Shown here: piece by piece, positions 10,321 to 20,471 of the stretch
How the letters are laid out: every line of letters starts with the position of its first letter
How positions within the stretch are numbered: position 1 is the first letter of the stretch
Source: Mesorhabditis belari
Lineage: Eukaryota > Nematoda > Chromadorea > Rhabditida > Rhabditidae
Reading direction: 5' to 3'
Assembly (NCBI GenBank): GCA_958450365.1
Contig: CAUEEP010000400.1
Coordinates: 186,001-250,000, forward strand
DNA: 64,000 nt
Translations under genes and position numbers: made by a program
The notes under the pieces: generated by a model
What the model was told of the DNA's origin: nothing
Seen by the model: only the letters and a program-made list of their open reading frames with translations
Database searches by the model: none

Positions 10321-11915
10321 TTATGAGAATTGAGAGCTTTTGCAGATAAAACCCTCCTGAATGGTAGGTTGAGTGGTCCCCCATTTCCCATGGCAGCTCC
10401 AAAACTGAAATGTGTTCATTTCTGCTGGAAATCCTTTGATGAAACCTCAGAGCTATTTAACAGAATGAAATCCCCTAAGCTTGATCCAAATATTTTTGGA
10501 TTAACTCTGCATTGGAAATAAATAAATGATAGATACATAATAGATTTCACGTTGAAAATCTCACCTCAGCGTGGGTTTCCGAACCCAGTTCCCTTTCATC
10601 CCAATTCGTGAAATCCACCGAACTTCCATCCGTCCATTCAAAAGCATTTCCTTTGTCCGGATTTCTCTGAATAAAGAAATTTTTATGTTTCACCGTTGAT
10701 ATTTCGATTTTCTTTCATTTTAAAACTATTCTAGTTTCCCAATTGAAACCATTATTTCTATCAAAGAACTATCAGTCAAAGGGCTCATTTTTTCTCAAAA
10801 TGGCTGAAAGAATTATTACTTTTTATTTATTTATGTCTTTCAATAAGAAAAATTCAACCTTCAGTCCGATCCAGAAACCATCCGACCAAGTAGCCGAACC
10901 GAGTTCCTGAACAAAATCGTTCTCTTCCTGACTGTGAATTGAGACTAAATCGATCCTTCGACTCGCACAATATGCCACAGCTTCATCGAATGTCATATAT
11001 TGATCGATAACCTTGAGATGAAGATAATCCTGGTTCACAACATCCACCAAACCTTGTACCAAGAAGCGGTTTTTGCCAAATACGACCATCCATCCCGATC
11101 CAAGAAAGTCATCGTACGATCTCTGAATTTCTTCGAAAAACCTTACTTCAGATATTTTGGATAAATACTCAATCCTTTTCCTTAAAAACTGATCAATCTA
11201 CCTGCAACGTTTTTCCCTTTTAGATTGTCTAGAGAGGAATTGATTGGATTGAGTGGACTGGGTGCTTTGGGAGTGAAAAAACTGTTTTCTCAAGTCTCAG
11301 TCGACAAGAAATACCAAATAAACTCACATTTGGGTTTCGAGATCAAAGTTTTTGCTCCGCAACGCGTTGATTTTCCCGTCGAGCTCTCCAATTTTGGCCT
11401 TTCCTTCCCTCACCTCCATAATTTGAGTTCTTCTGAAAAAAGTTCGCATTTTAACTATATATTGAGCTTGTCAGAAAAGAAAGTCACGAAATTAGTACAA
11501 TTGTGCTTCAAGATCGTCGTTTTTCCTTTTCGTCTCGGCGATTTTCCTTTCCAACTCTCCAATTCTCTCCCTTTCGTCAACCAAATCGGCCTCCAACTTT
11601 GCGATTCTCAAATTCGCCTCGATTTGAACCATATTTGCTGCCAATCGACTCATCTCGGCCTCTTTCTCCTTTTTCATTTCTTCCCTAAACTCTTCGATTA
11701 AATTAAAGACTGTTTTGGATAGCAGCAAAGATTCGGCGAAAAACCCACAAATGGGCTTCGAGTTGGGCGATTTTCTTCAACAAGATGGCCGATTCTTCTA
11801 TGCGTTTGACATCCTTTTCAGGCAATTCTTCAGTCATTTCGGGCATTTCTGGAGATTTGAAAAAAGAAGAGATGCTCTGAATACATCGAGGAAGAAGATT
11901 CGAGAGATTGTCCAT
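10321..11915 (-). CDS. Coiled-coil C-type lectin, L2 (288 aa model)
   Basis: Exons on the minus strand: 11915-11749, 11684-11499, 11432-11328, 11122-11053, 11011-10859, 10666-10565, 10404-10321. They total 867 nt and stay open. The protein starts MDNLSNLLPRC, then has about 110 residues of heptad-rich stalk (ELERKIAETKRKNDDLEAQL and the GKAKIGELDGKINAL type), then a CTLD: DGWSYLAKTASWYK, FDEAVAYCASRR, FWIGLK, FEWTDGSSVDF, FICKSS. No signal peptide is seen. Unlike every paralogue, the exon 11011-10859 runs straight through the position of the intron before FWIGLK, with a 3-nt loss, so that intron has been lost cleanly. The small stalk exon near 11233-11190 is decayed and has no donor, but skipping it keeps the frame. 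CTLDs bind sugars or other ligands; the ligand here is unknown. Confidence 0.75.
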
Positions 11916-12067
11916 TTCGGTTGCTAGACGATTGGATGCCTACAAAATGACTGAATTTTCTCGAAGAACAAGTGAAAATTAAAGGAAACAGCTACTAAAG
12001 AGGCAGAATTGATGAGAGAAGACCAAATCAAACAAGAAATTCGTTGGCAAGCAAAATAGGGATTTTT

Positions 12068-12388
12068 TTACCACGGAAAATAAAGAGAAAGGAGGGGAAT
12101 GCCCGATTTACAAATGACAGGGAATTTCAGTTTGAAACGGTTCCATGTGACGATTTTTTTGGAAAGATGAGCCGTAATGGTGTTCGTTGAGAACAGGAAT
12201 TGATTCTCCAAACGTCCGTATTTGTTGTGCTCCTCGAAAGAGATTATCAAATGATTTCGATCGATTCCCCCAGAACTTTCGATACAGATTCTGTCCCATT
12301 TTCGGAGAAACAAGCATTTCTGTTGAGATCGGTGGCTTTCCTCTGCTTCAAGTGCCTTTCCATTTCCAAGGAAATTGAAAAAAAGCAT
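12068..12388 (-). CDS. Conserved unidentified ORF X, copy 1
   Basis: The core RICIESSGGIDRNHLIISF...HNKYGRL...QFLFSTNTITAHL is repeated at 42.2-42.6, 51.0-51.2 and 59.75-60.0 kb, always between the CWC22 copy and the lectin's MDNL exon, on the same strand. In this copy the frame changes after HLSKK and ends at a different stop (SLYFPW). No splice-confirmed start was found; the methionine used here lies in diverged text. I do not recognise the family. It may be a separate small gene or an upstream exon of the lectin. Confidence 0.4.
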   Translation of the reverse strand: MLFFNFLGNGKALEAEESHRSQQKCLFLRKWDRICIESSGGIDRNHLIISFEEHNKYGRLENQFLFSTNTITAHLSKKIVTWNRFKLKFPVICKSGIPLLSLYFPW

Positions 12389-12577
12389 TAGCCCTTCAAT
12401 CTTGAGGAATGATGAAGCATTCTTGAAGAATTCTTAACAAAACCCTGCTTTCTTTATACAGTTCTGATAAATCTAGGCCGGATACTTACTCAAAGAAGCT
12501 GATGATCACTGTTTTCAGGCTTCGCTTTGCTTCAGCACTGTATAAAAAAGTATAAAAGTATAACTATAAAAAAATTA

Positions 12578-14490
12578 CTAATCCCCACTTGAATCCGAAT
12601 CTGACGAGCTTGAAGAAGTAGTATCAGAGTCACGGTCGCTGTCATCGTCGGATGATGATGAAGAGGATTCAGAGCTTGATTCGGAGTCAGATTTCTTTCT
12701 CTTTCCGCCTCTTTCCCAAAAACTCGCAAAGATCCAACCTAAAATTTATACACTTATTAGCTTTCTCAAATCTTTCTTACGTCCGTCTACCAAGACCGAT
12801 TAATGTGAAGAAATTGATGGCGAAGCGGGTATTGGCTGGGTTGTCCCGAGGAAAAAGTCCCTCAAACGCCCAACCTCCAATTCTGGCTTGACACCCATTT
12901 TGAGAAGTTTGTGAGCGACCTCTTGATCGTCGAGCGATGATTGAATTGTCAAGTAAACTTCGCGACGGGAAGCAACGAGATTTTGCTCAGTGTTGTCAAT
13001 AATCTCCATTTGTTGAGGTTGAGCCGAAATAAGTATTTAAATATTGCATCAGATTTGTCTGGAGTTTTATAAAATTTAAATCGATGAAATTGAATGTCTA
13101 CCGTTTGCAGCTGCCTCATCGTCACCTTCTTCATCCTCGTCCCCTTCCCTTTCACCGGCGTCACCAATGATTTGTTCACGGATCTGGTTGAAGGCAGCTT
13201 CATTTTTCTCAAAATCAGGATCCAATTTCAAAGTGTCTGTAAAGTTTGTTTGAAAGCCAAGTTGATCGAAAATTAAATTTTTTAGTTCACCCACTAAGCA
13301 TATTTTCAGGATCGGTAGCATCTTCAAGGCAAAGGGTATGTGTAATTTGGCCCTCTTCCGAGACAAGATCGAGTTCATCAATTAAAGCTGGGTAGTTCTA
13401 AAGGAATAAACTTTGCCAGGCAATAGAACTGAAAACTTACCGCAAGTTTATCTCTCCGAATTGCGATTGCAGTTTCAATCATATAACGAATACGTGAATC
13501 CAATTGTGCTTCAGCAAGAATGTTTCGAAGTCTTGATAAAACATTGTCCAAGGCATGCGGAGCAATCTAACAAATCATTTCTCAATAAGCGTTTCTAAAT
13601 AAAGCAAACCTCCATGGGAAAATGTTGGAGAAAAGTCTTGTGCTTGAATTACCGATCGAGTCAGTAAACCCCAAAAATTTTGTTTGCTTGAGAAAATGTT
13701 AAAAAACAAACTTTCCGTGGTTTTCTTGAAGAAGCTCTCGCACAATTCCGACAAGATTGCTGGCGTTGACTTTATTGACGAGACCGTGGATCTTTTTCTT
13801 CAGAAGCTCCCAATTCAACCGTTGAAGTTGCTCACCCGATTTATCCTAATTTTTTTCTGTGGCCACGTTATCATTTGATGCATTACCTGGACTTGTTCTT
13901 GCATCAACTTCAGCCTCGCTGGTGGGTTGTATTGGCCTCCAGTAAAAGAACGTAATAAATCAACAGGCTGTCTTTTCCTAAAATGCATTTACTTCAACAA
14001 AGTTTCTTGTCTACTTTTTGAGGAGCTTCATTTTCTTTTGCCTTTTCTGGTGATTCTTCACGTCGAGCAAGCTTTGGCGTTAGCGACCTAAATCACTAAT
14101 ACTGAATGGAACCGAGGTTAAACCAACCCTTTTCGCCGTTCAGGACTGGCATGACGCTTTGGTGACCGAGATCTAAATAATTTTCATGAAAAAAGGTGCA
14201 AAGCTCTATTACCGACTTCGTCTTTCTGGAGAAGCTTTACGTTTAGGGATGGTCACCTAAATCAGCTGTAAACAAACCCATTTTTTAAGACTAACCGTCT
14301 TCGCCTTCGGTGAGCGGTCGCCACCTCTGCGTCTTTCTGGTGAACGTTCATGGTCTTTCTTCCGAGCTCTGGCTCTGGCGACTTTTCGTTACTAAAGACA
14401 TTTGGCTTTGGCTATCAAAAGCTTTTAATCAACCAACCTGCCAATGTACTCGTCCTCTGAAGAGCCTTCCCCGGAGCCAGATGGAGTCCT
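12578..14490 (-). pseudogene. let-858-like: CWC22/nucampholin-like gene, copy 1 (internally deleted)
   Basis: CWC22 is a spliceosome factor with MIF4G and MA3 domains that places EIF4A3. Visible pieces in order: a short acidic start (GEGSSEDEYIG), RS-like exons (HERSPERRRGGDRSP), LLRSFTGGQYNPPARLKLM, the MIF4G start [68 protein letters not shown], the MA3-start segment [19 protein letters not shown], then a Ser/Asp-rich tail ending at 12578. Most of the MIF4G core and a large part of MA3 are missing, and the join after [13 protein letters not shown] runs into the final exon in the wrong frame. It lies about 240 nt behind SmF on the same strand, as an operon pair would. Confidence 0.85.
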
Positions 14491-14732
14491 AAATGTTTCA
14501 TCGTCATAAAACTGAGTTCTGATAAGTGCTTCACGCAATAGCAACAACATTTGCTTTTAATTTGCATGTAAATTTCCAAGTTTATAGGTATTGCGTTTGA
14601 TTCACGCCCCATGAACCGTTAATATATTTAACTCAACAAATTAAACCTTATTCATAAAAATACGGAAGATATCAATAATAACGTTGCACACTCAACAAGT
14701 TAGCAAAATGATAAATAATGAAAACTAGGCGA

Positions 14733-15173
14733 TCAACCTTCCGAGTCTTCGGCGCCTCCGATGTAGAGGATGTTGTTGCACCTAGATTTAAACAAATTAG
14801 ACAAAAGTCGCACTAATCACCTTATTAAAATTTCTCCCAAAGCTCCAGTGTTTGTTCCATCAATGTATTCCTTTGCGTTAGCCATCTAAAAGATGAAAAT
14901 TTTATTTGTGAATGCCTAGGCCTAAGCAAGCTTACTCGTCATATATCTGACGGTTCACAAGCGACATCAAAACTAACAAAATTTAGAACGTACCTCTCCA
15001 AACTAGCTTTAAGCTATGCCATAAAAACTGTACACAAAGCCCACCCCACCTGGACATTCATGTAACCGTCGACCGAGATGAGGACGCCTCTATATTCCAT
15101 TCCCCACTTCAATCTGCATACAACTGGTTTTCCGGCGAGTCCATTGAGGCGCGGCTTTGGGTTGAACAGACAT
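14733..15173 (-). pseudogene. snr-5-like: SmF (snRNP core protein), copy 1, frameshifted
   Basis: Exons 15173-15050, 14885-14821 and 14781-14733 encode an Sm fold protein: [19 protein letters not shown] (Sm1), [33 protein letters not shown] and LYIGGAEDSEG. The ATG sits three bases after an acceptor (ttttcagAGAATG), which suits trans-splicing, but this is inferred. Compared with copies 2 and 3, 8 nt are missing after ATGTCTGTTCAACC, so the start codon is out of frame with the Sm domain. An ORF from 15319 runs in frame into Sm1 but through intron-like sequence and is not convincing. Confidence 0.85.
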
Positions 15174-15751
15174 TCTCTGAAAACAAAATTAAAAACGAAT
15201 TGAAGTAGATAAAATGTTAAAAAGAGCAAGATTGACGCGGGAAGGTGTCCTCGTAAACAAAAAGAAGGGTTTTTCGAAATAAATTTTGGAAGAAAAGGAT
15301 TCGAATACAAGACAGGCATATAACTAGGCGCTTTATGGAGGAACAGTGTGGTTTTTGCACGAGGGAAGAGAAAGGGTGACAGAAATAGAAAGGCGTAAAA
15401 ATTTAAGATTTGCTAATTCAAGAGCACGCGAAAAATAAAATAATTGCTCGACTGAACTTTTTTAAACCACTAGAAGTAAGTTGAAGATATTCAGCTAAAT
15501 AATTAACGTCTATATTTTTTTAAATAAATTTTTTTTTTTCTTTTTTTTTTTTTGCCGAACGCTCCACAATCCCGAACGAACAAATGCCTGCCTAAAAATG
15601 TTCATTAATAGTATAATTGACCATAACAACGAAAGAAATGTAAACGAAGTAACCAAAACAAAAATCTTTCTAGCAATCACAAATTAACTGTAAAAAGGGA
15701 TTGTATTCATTTCCGCCCCCGCGGGCCAAAAATCGACGATGTCCTCGATGA

Positions 15752-16534
15752 TCACTCGAACGACTCGAATGCATTCACTCTGGCAGGCAAATTGCGATGC
15801 CACAATCCCTCAGCGATATACGAATCCAGCATGGTGCCGTGGGTGCCGTGTCGACGTCTGTTCATGTCTTTAAACGGTTTCCACATTCGCTCGATTGTTT
15901 GCGTGTGCACGGCCAGATCTGTCGTGAGTCCCTGGCTCCATAGATGAATGAACTTTAAAATTGTGATGAACGGGAGCTTGCTTTGTTGCAAAAAGTTATC
16001 GACTCGAACTCCTCTTGAATGCTTGGGGACCTTTCGCCTTTTGCTTGGGGACCTTTTGTCACATAGCCAGCGAAATAGATCTTTTTCCTTTGAGTGGACT
16101 TTCATCGATTCGCCACAATTGCAAATCCACGACTGGATGACTCCTTTGGTGACGAAATAATCGATTGCCGTCGATTCCTTGAACGCACAAATGTCGGAGA
16201 AGCGCATCGTCGTTAAAGTTTTAAAAAAAACGTTGCAGTCAAAATACAGTACCGGAAATGCATTTTTCGAGGGAACAAAATTTGCTCCCCTGATTTTCCT
16301 TTCGTTCCCCCGATAATCCTTCCGCTCCCCCGATATTGGAAAAGTACCAGGTTTCGGATATGCTTTGAAGAGGTCCGATTTGGGATTATATTCATCCTCT
16401 TCGAACTCGTGATAAACTTCTTCATAAAACATGTTCCCTTCAACAGTGTTCAAAAGAATAATGACAATCTTCTGCCCTTCGCGATGGCACAAAACTTGAG
16501 AATCCTGAACATATTCAAAACGTTTCACAAGCAC
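15752..16534 (-). CDS. Merlin/ISXO2-type transposase derivative lacking its catalytic core
   Basis: A 260-residue open frame. The middle has a zinc-ribbon-like pair (WICNCGESM and RWLCDKRS), then RVDNFLQQSKLPFITILKFI, the N-terminal pattern of IS1016/Merlin-type transposases. After LAVHTQTIERMWKPFKDMNR it reads like the C-terminal end of the DDE fold (the IE..W helix). The stretch that should hold the first two catalytic Asp residues is absent, although the frame stays open. It is therefore either an internally deleted relic or a protein retained without transposase activity. The first 100 residues are unassigned. I saw no terminal inverted repeats. Confidence 0.55.
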   Translation of the reverse strand: MLVKRFEYVQDSQVLCHREGQKIVIILLNTVEGNMFYEEVYHEFEEDEYNPKSDLFKAYPKPGTFPISGERKDYRGNERKIRGANFVPSKNAFPVLYFDCNVFFKTLTTMRFSDICAFKESTAIDYFVTKGVIQSWICNCGESMKVHSKEKDLFRWLCDKRSPSKRRKVPKHSRGVRVDNFLQQSKLPFITILKFIHLWSQGLTTDLAVHTQTIERMWKPFKDMNRRRHGTHGTMLDSYIAEGLWHRNLPARVNAFESFE

Positions 16535-16693
16535 TCCAAGTACATGAGCTGGATTGGTGTGTATCTGAAAAAAACAAAATTATTGGTGAATTAGCTTACT
16601 TAAAATAGAAAGAAAAGGCGAATGGTTGGTAGATTTGAAATCGCTGACCCCACAGAATTGGTTTCACAAGTTTTAACGTGTCTTAAAACAAAA

Positions 16694-16764
16694 AATGTCG
16701 TCGAAAGGAGTCGAACTCCAGTCATTTGGTTGGGAGACCGGAACAGTGCCACTTCCCCGACGAG
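16694..16764 (-). pseudogene. tRNA-like sequence
   Basis: On the minus strand a possible acceptor stem (TCGTCGG against a complementary TTCGACGA), a D-arm-like AAGTGGC and a T-arm-like GGAGTTCGACTCC can be drawn. An anticodon loop CTCCCAA would give CCC (Gly). The anticodon stem pairs badly, so a decayed tRNA or tRNA-derived repeat is more likely than a working gene. Confidence 0.3.
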
Positions 16765-16984
16765 GATGAATCTGCACACAAATGGATGAATGAAGTGCTC
16801 AATTTCCCAAAATTGTAGGCCTGATAGCTCGAGTTTAAGAAGCGTTCAGCAAAAACTAAGAACGGATTCTGATTCTCGATTCTATAACACCCACTTGAGG
16901 TACAACATGAGCTGCGACTTCAGCTAGCTGCTTATAGCCGTCTGCCTATTTTGAGCCTGAGCTAAGAGTCGTATAGCGTACTTT

Positions 16985-17420
16985 TACATTTCAAATGGAA
17001 AATCTGACCACTATTTTGAAGGCACTTAGCCCCGGAAAAGCTCTCCAATACAATTTCTCTTCCAGATGCGCAAAGTGGTGGCCCGTCACGCTTTCCAAGT
17101 GACTGCTGTTAGATTCTTGAAAGATTCGAGGGAGGACCTTAACAACAAGTTCACGGATCAGGTAATTCTCACCCTTCTTGCGGGCATTCAAGACGATCTG
17201 CACAATGCGAAATGGTGGGAATTTTTGAGAGGTCACTTTTTTCAATCATCAGCATTTAGGGCCGATACAAATCGATCCCTCGATGTGGTCAATTCAACTC
17301 ATTTTGAGCTGGATTGTACTATAAGCCGACAACTTGAGAAGTTGGAATTGTTCATTTGAGTCTGTCGTAGCTTCATATTGCTGCTTTATGCTGCATATTA
17401 AAATACGAAAAATAAAGTAG
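16985..17420 (+). other. Unidentified gene fragment V1
   Basis: An exon beginning behind ctcttccag (17065) reads KVVARHAFQVTAVRF and DLNNKFTDQ and can end at a donor CAG|gtaatt (17160). Open reading continues as ILTLLAGIQDDLHNAKWW...NSTHFELDC to 17359, and an AATAAA lies near 17408. A diverged copy sits at 55160-55507, with an upstream exon there. I do not recognise the family. Conservation of both exon and following text suggests a duplicated gene piece. Confidence 0.35.
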
Positions 17421-18300
17421 CATTCTCCTTTCGAAAGGGCACAACATGGGCTTTTTCTTTATCGACAAAGACATGATCTCTCGTCTGAGAAGTCATTTGA
17501 TGGCGGTTAGGAAATGGGAAATGCTTTGGTCTCGAAAGCCGTCAAAAACGGCTTTTGGACCGGTGAGTGAGGGTTAGATAATGAAAAGATACGAGTAAAG
17601 GCAGCAACTCTAAGCTTCAGGATCCATCAAGCGAGTGAGAATAGGGCGGTTTCGAGAGTTATTGGCCAAACGATCCACAAGACTGTCGACGAGATTTGTG
17701 TCAAGAATTGCCGGGTTCGAGCTTTAATTCATTTCAACTATCAACAATCAGAACTTCAGAGTAAAACTGAGCCTATTCCTTTTAGTCTAGGAATTTAAGG
17801 CTCATATTCTTTCTTTAGGTTAGGGAATCGCATCATTGGATCAAATCGCCAACCTCCGTATCACCTAAGACTGTACTAATTAGGAATGAATGGTCCTTGG
17901 TATCGTATTGTGGATATTTACGATTCGAGGCGCTGCTCACCTTGCCGAGCAATTGCATGGTCATCACTCCGGGTGCCGTCCGCTTTGCTGCCATTTTCCG
18001 TCCGTTTGGCCTCGGCTCACGAAAAGAGGCAGTCTTTGTCAGATAAATCCATCCCTCCAAACCATGCAAAAATAACTCACAAATCTGTGTGCCGCTTCTC
18101 GATCCCTGACCGTTTTATTATCTCTGAAAGAATTAAAGAATATTAAATGGAGTTTGGCGGGGAACACACATGAAAATACCCACATTTATTTCAGGCTTCA
18201 CAAAGAGTCTGCTATTTCGAAAATGACGGAAAAAGGCAATACTGTGGGGAATAGCCACCAAAACAAGTTCTCTAATCCTGGTAGTCTAAATATTGGTAAA

Positions 18301-19428
18301 TTATTGCGGAAATCCGAGTGTTCTCATTCTATTAGGTTGATGGGAAAATAATCGAAATTTGGAGCCTCTAACTTCAAGTCCAAAAATAAAAGTCAATAAC
18401 AAATGAATTGATCCAAAGTAAAAACCATCAGCATCTATACAACGCTGCCAACGCGAAACACGTTTTCCAATTCCATCAGAATAGAAATTTGGCGTTCTCG
18501 AGTCGATAAACTGCTGGAAAGCGTTTTCGGCCTCACCTTGATTCTTGAACTGTTTATCTTCTAGAAAATGGCACAGATGCTTGAAAAAGTGGAAATCCGT
18601 AGGAGAAAGATCTGGTGAGTAAGGTGGGTGACTAAGAATTTCGTAGCCCAGCTCGCTCAAGTTTTTGATGGTTTTGGTTGAAATGTGCGGGCGAGCAAGA
18701 CCGCGAAGCAAGACCGGACCTTTCCGGTTCACCAAACCTGGATCCAAAATTGTTAATTTTGTATGCATTTTTTCTATTTCCAAAATATATTGATCCGAAT
18801 TCATAGAATTTCCTGTTTTCAAGAAAGAAAAATGTATTATTCCTTTCATGGATCACCAAACAGTAATCATCACCTTTTTTTGATGAATCTCTGGCTTTGC
18901 AGTGCGTTTGGGCTTTTCATCTTTGCTGAGCCATTCGGATCTTCCTTTTCTGTTGTCGTATAGGATCCATTTTTTGTCACACGTGACAATCCGATTCAGA
19001 AATGAATCTTTTTTATTTCGGATTAGAAGCGTCGAGGCGGCTGTCAAACGCTGCAACCTCTGCGAGTCGCTTAATTCGTGGGGGATCCATTGCTCCATCT
19101 TCTTTACCTTTCCAATTGATTTCAAATGAGCCAAAATTGTTGAATGATCAACCTGAATTTCCTGTGCGTATTCTCGAGATGTTTTGGTCGAATCTCCTTC
19201 CACCAGTTTTTCCAATTCTGCATCGTCAACTCTGGGAGGCCTGCCTTGGCGTTCTTTGTCATGAAACGTCTCATCGCCCGAGTGAAATCGCCGAAACCAA
19301 AAAGCGACCATACCATAAGCAACACTTCTCTCGCCAAATGCCCTGTTGATATTACCAGTCGCTTCTGTTGCTGTATGGCCAAGCTTGAACTCGTAGAAAA
19401 AAAGTGTCCGAAATTGTTCCTTATCCAT
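18301..19428 (-). pseudogene. Mariner transposase, inactivated
   Basis: Starts MDKEQFRTLFFYEFKLGHT, with the helix-turn-helix region, the linker WIPHELS, the first catalytic block VTCDKKW and the D34D end block HPPYSPDLSPTDFHFF. One in-frame TGA (18855-18853), where a Trp is expected in VWWS, splits the protein. At the second catalytic block the usual LHDNARPH is LRGLARPH, so the Asp is lost. Reading continues through the 3' TIR to a stop outside the element. It cannot catalyse transposition. Confidence 0.9.
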
Positions 19429-19613
19429 GCTCTTAAAACACTCAATTTTTATTCAAAATAAAGACTGATTGTAAAGTAAAAAAAACATAAAAGAGAAGAA
19501 TATATATCAATCACAATTAGCTAAAAGTTTAGTATCAATGACGCAAAAGGACTTTTGAAATCAAAGATAAAGTTTGAGTCTTGTTTATTTCGATTATTTT
19601 CCCACCAACCTAA
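18332..19613 (-). mobile_element. Mariner element, full length with TIRs and TA target duplication
   Basis: Terminal inverted repeats TTAGGTTGATGGGAAAATAA (from 18332) and its near complement ending at 19613 are flanked by TA on both sides (18330-18331, 19614-19615). The 1282-bp element lies inside a repeat whose uninterrupted form is present at 34420 and, inverted, at 59510, which gives two empty sites for comparison. Confidence 0.92.
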
Positions 19614-19879
19614 TATTTCTTGCCCCGAATCATTGTTGTTTTGTAGCAGTTTTCGTTTCCAATTTTCGCTGAAATGAATATTGATTGTTTTTGGTTGGCG
19701 AGTGATGACTAAACGAATCGGGCATTCCCCTTCCTTCCCTTTATTTTCCGTATTTTGCTTGGAAACAAATTTCTTCTTTGATTTTGTCTTTTCTCATCAC
19801 TTCTGCTTATTTAGTAGCCTTTTCCTTTAATTTTCACTTGTTCTTCGAGAAAATCCAAAATTAAATTAAAGACTTTTTT

Positions 19880-20188
19880 TGATAGAAGCAAATATTTGGT
19901 GAAAAACCACAAATCGGCTTCGAGCTGGGCGATTTTCTTCAACGAGATGGCCGGTTCTTCTATGCGTTCGACACTCTTTTCAGGCAATTCTTCAGCATTT
20001 CGGGCTTTTCTTGGGATTTGGAAAAAGAAGAGATGCTCTAAAGACATCGAGGAGGGAAAGCAAGATTCTACAATTCCAGAGATTCTACAACGAACCTCAT
20101 CATCCTGATGCCTCAATGTCTCAAGATTCTTGTGATATTCTTTCTTTGTCTCGAGTTCGATGTGAGAAATTTGATCTGAGAAAGCCAC
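19880..20188 (-). pseudogene. Isolated lectin MDNL-type first exon
   Basis: A minus-strand copy of the polar N-terminal lectin exon (ELPEKSVERIEE...LKKIAQLEADL), here preceded in frame by unrelated text from 20188 (MAFSDQISHIELE). It is not followed by the next stalk exon: after the donor the sequence jumps to lectin 5' flank. It faces head-to-head with the signal exon of L3 at 20463. Confidence 0.55.
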
Positions 20189-20471
20189 TCATCATCCGAA
20201 TTAACATCACTCAAGTTCAAAATCTCTCCAAATTTCTCATTCATTACTTCTCAGTCTCAGTGCCCTCGATAAATTTCCTGATCATGATGTTGCTTTCGGG
20301 AGGCAAGGCGGAGAAAAAAGCTCTAAAATTTGAATTAGAAAGTGAAAAATTGTTTAAACATTTCTAAACAATTTCAGCGAAAAAATAATTGTTGATCTCA
20401 TCGTCGCCTCATTCGTTCTTCCCACTTCCCCGAATTCCAAACGAATCAACCAATTCAGCGGAACGGGTGTG

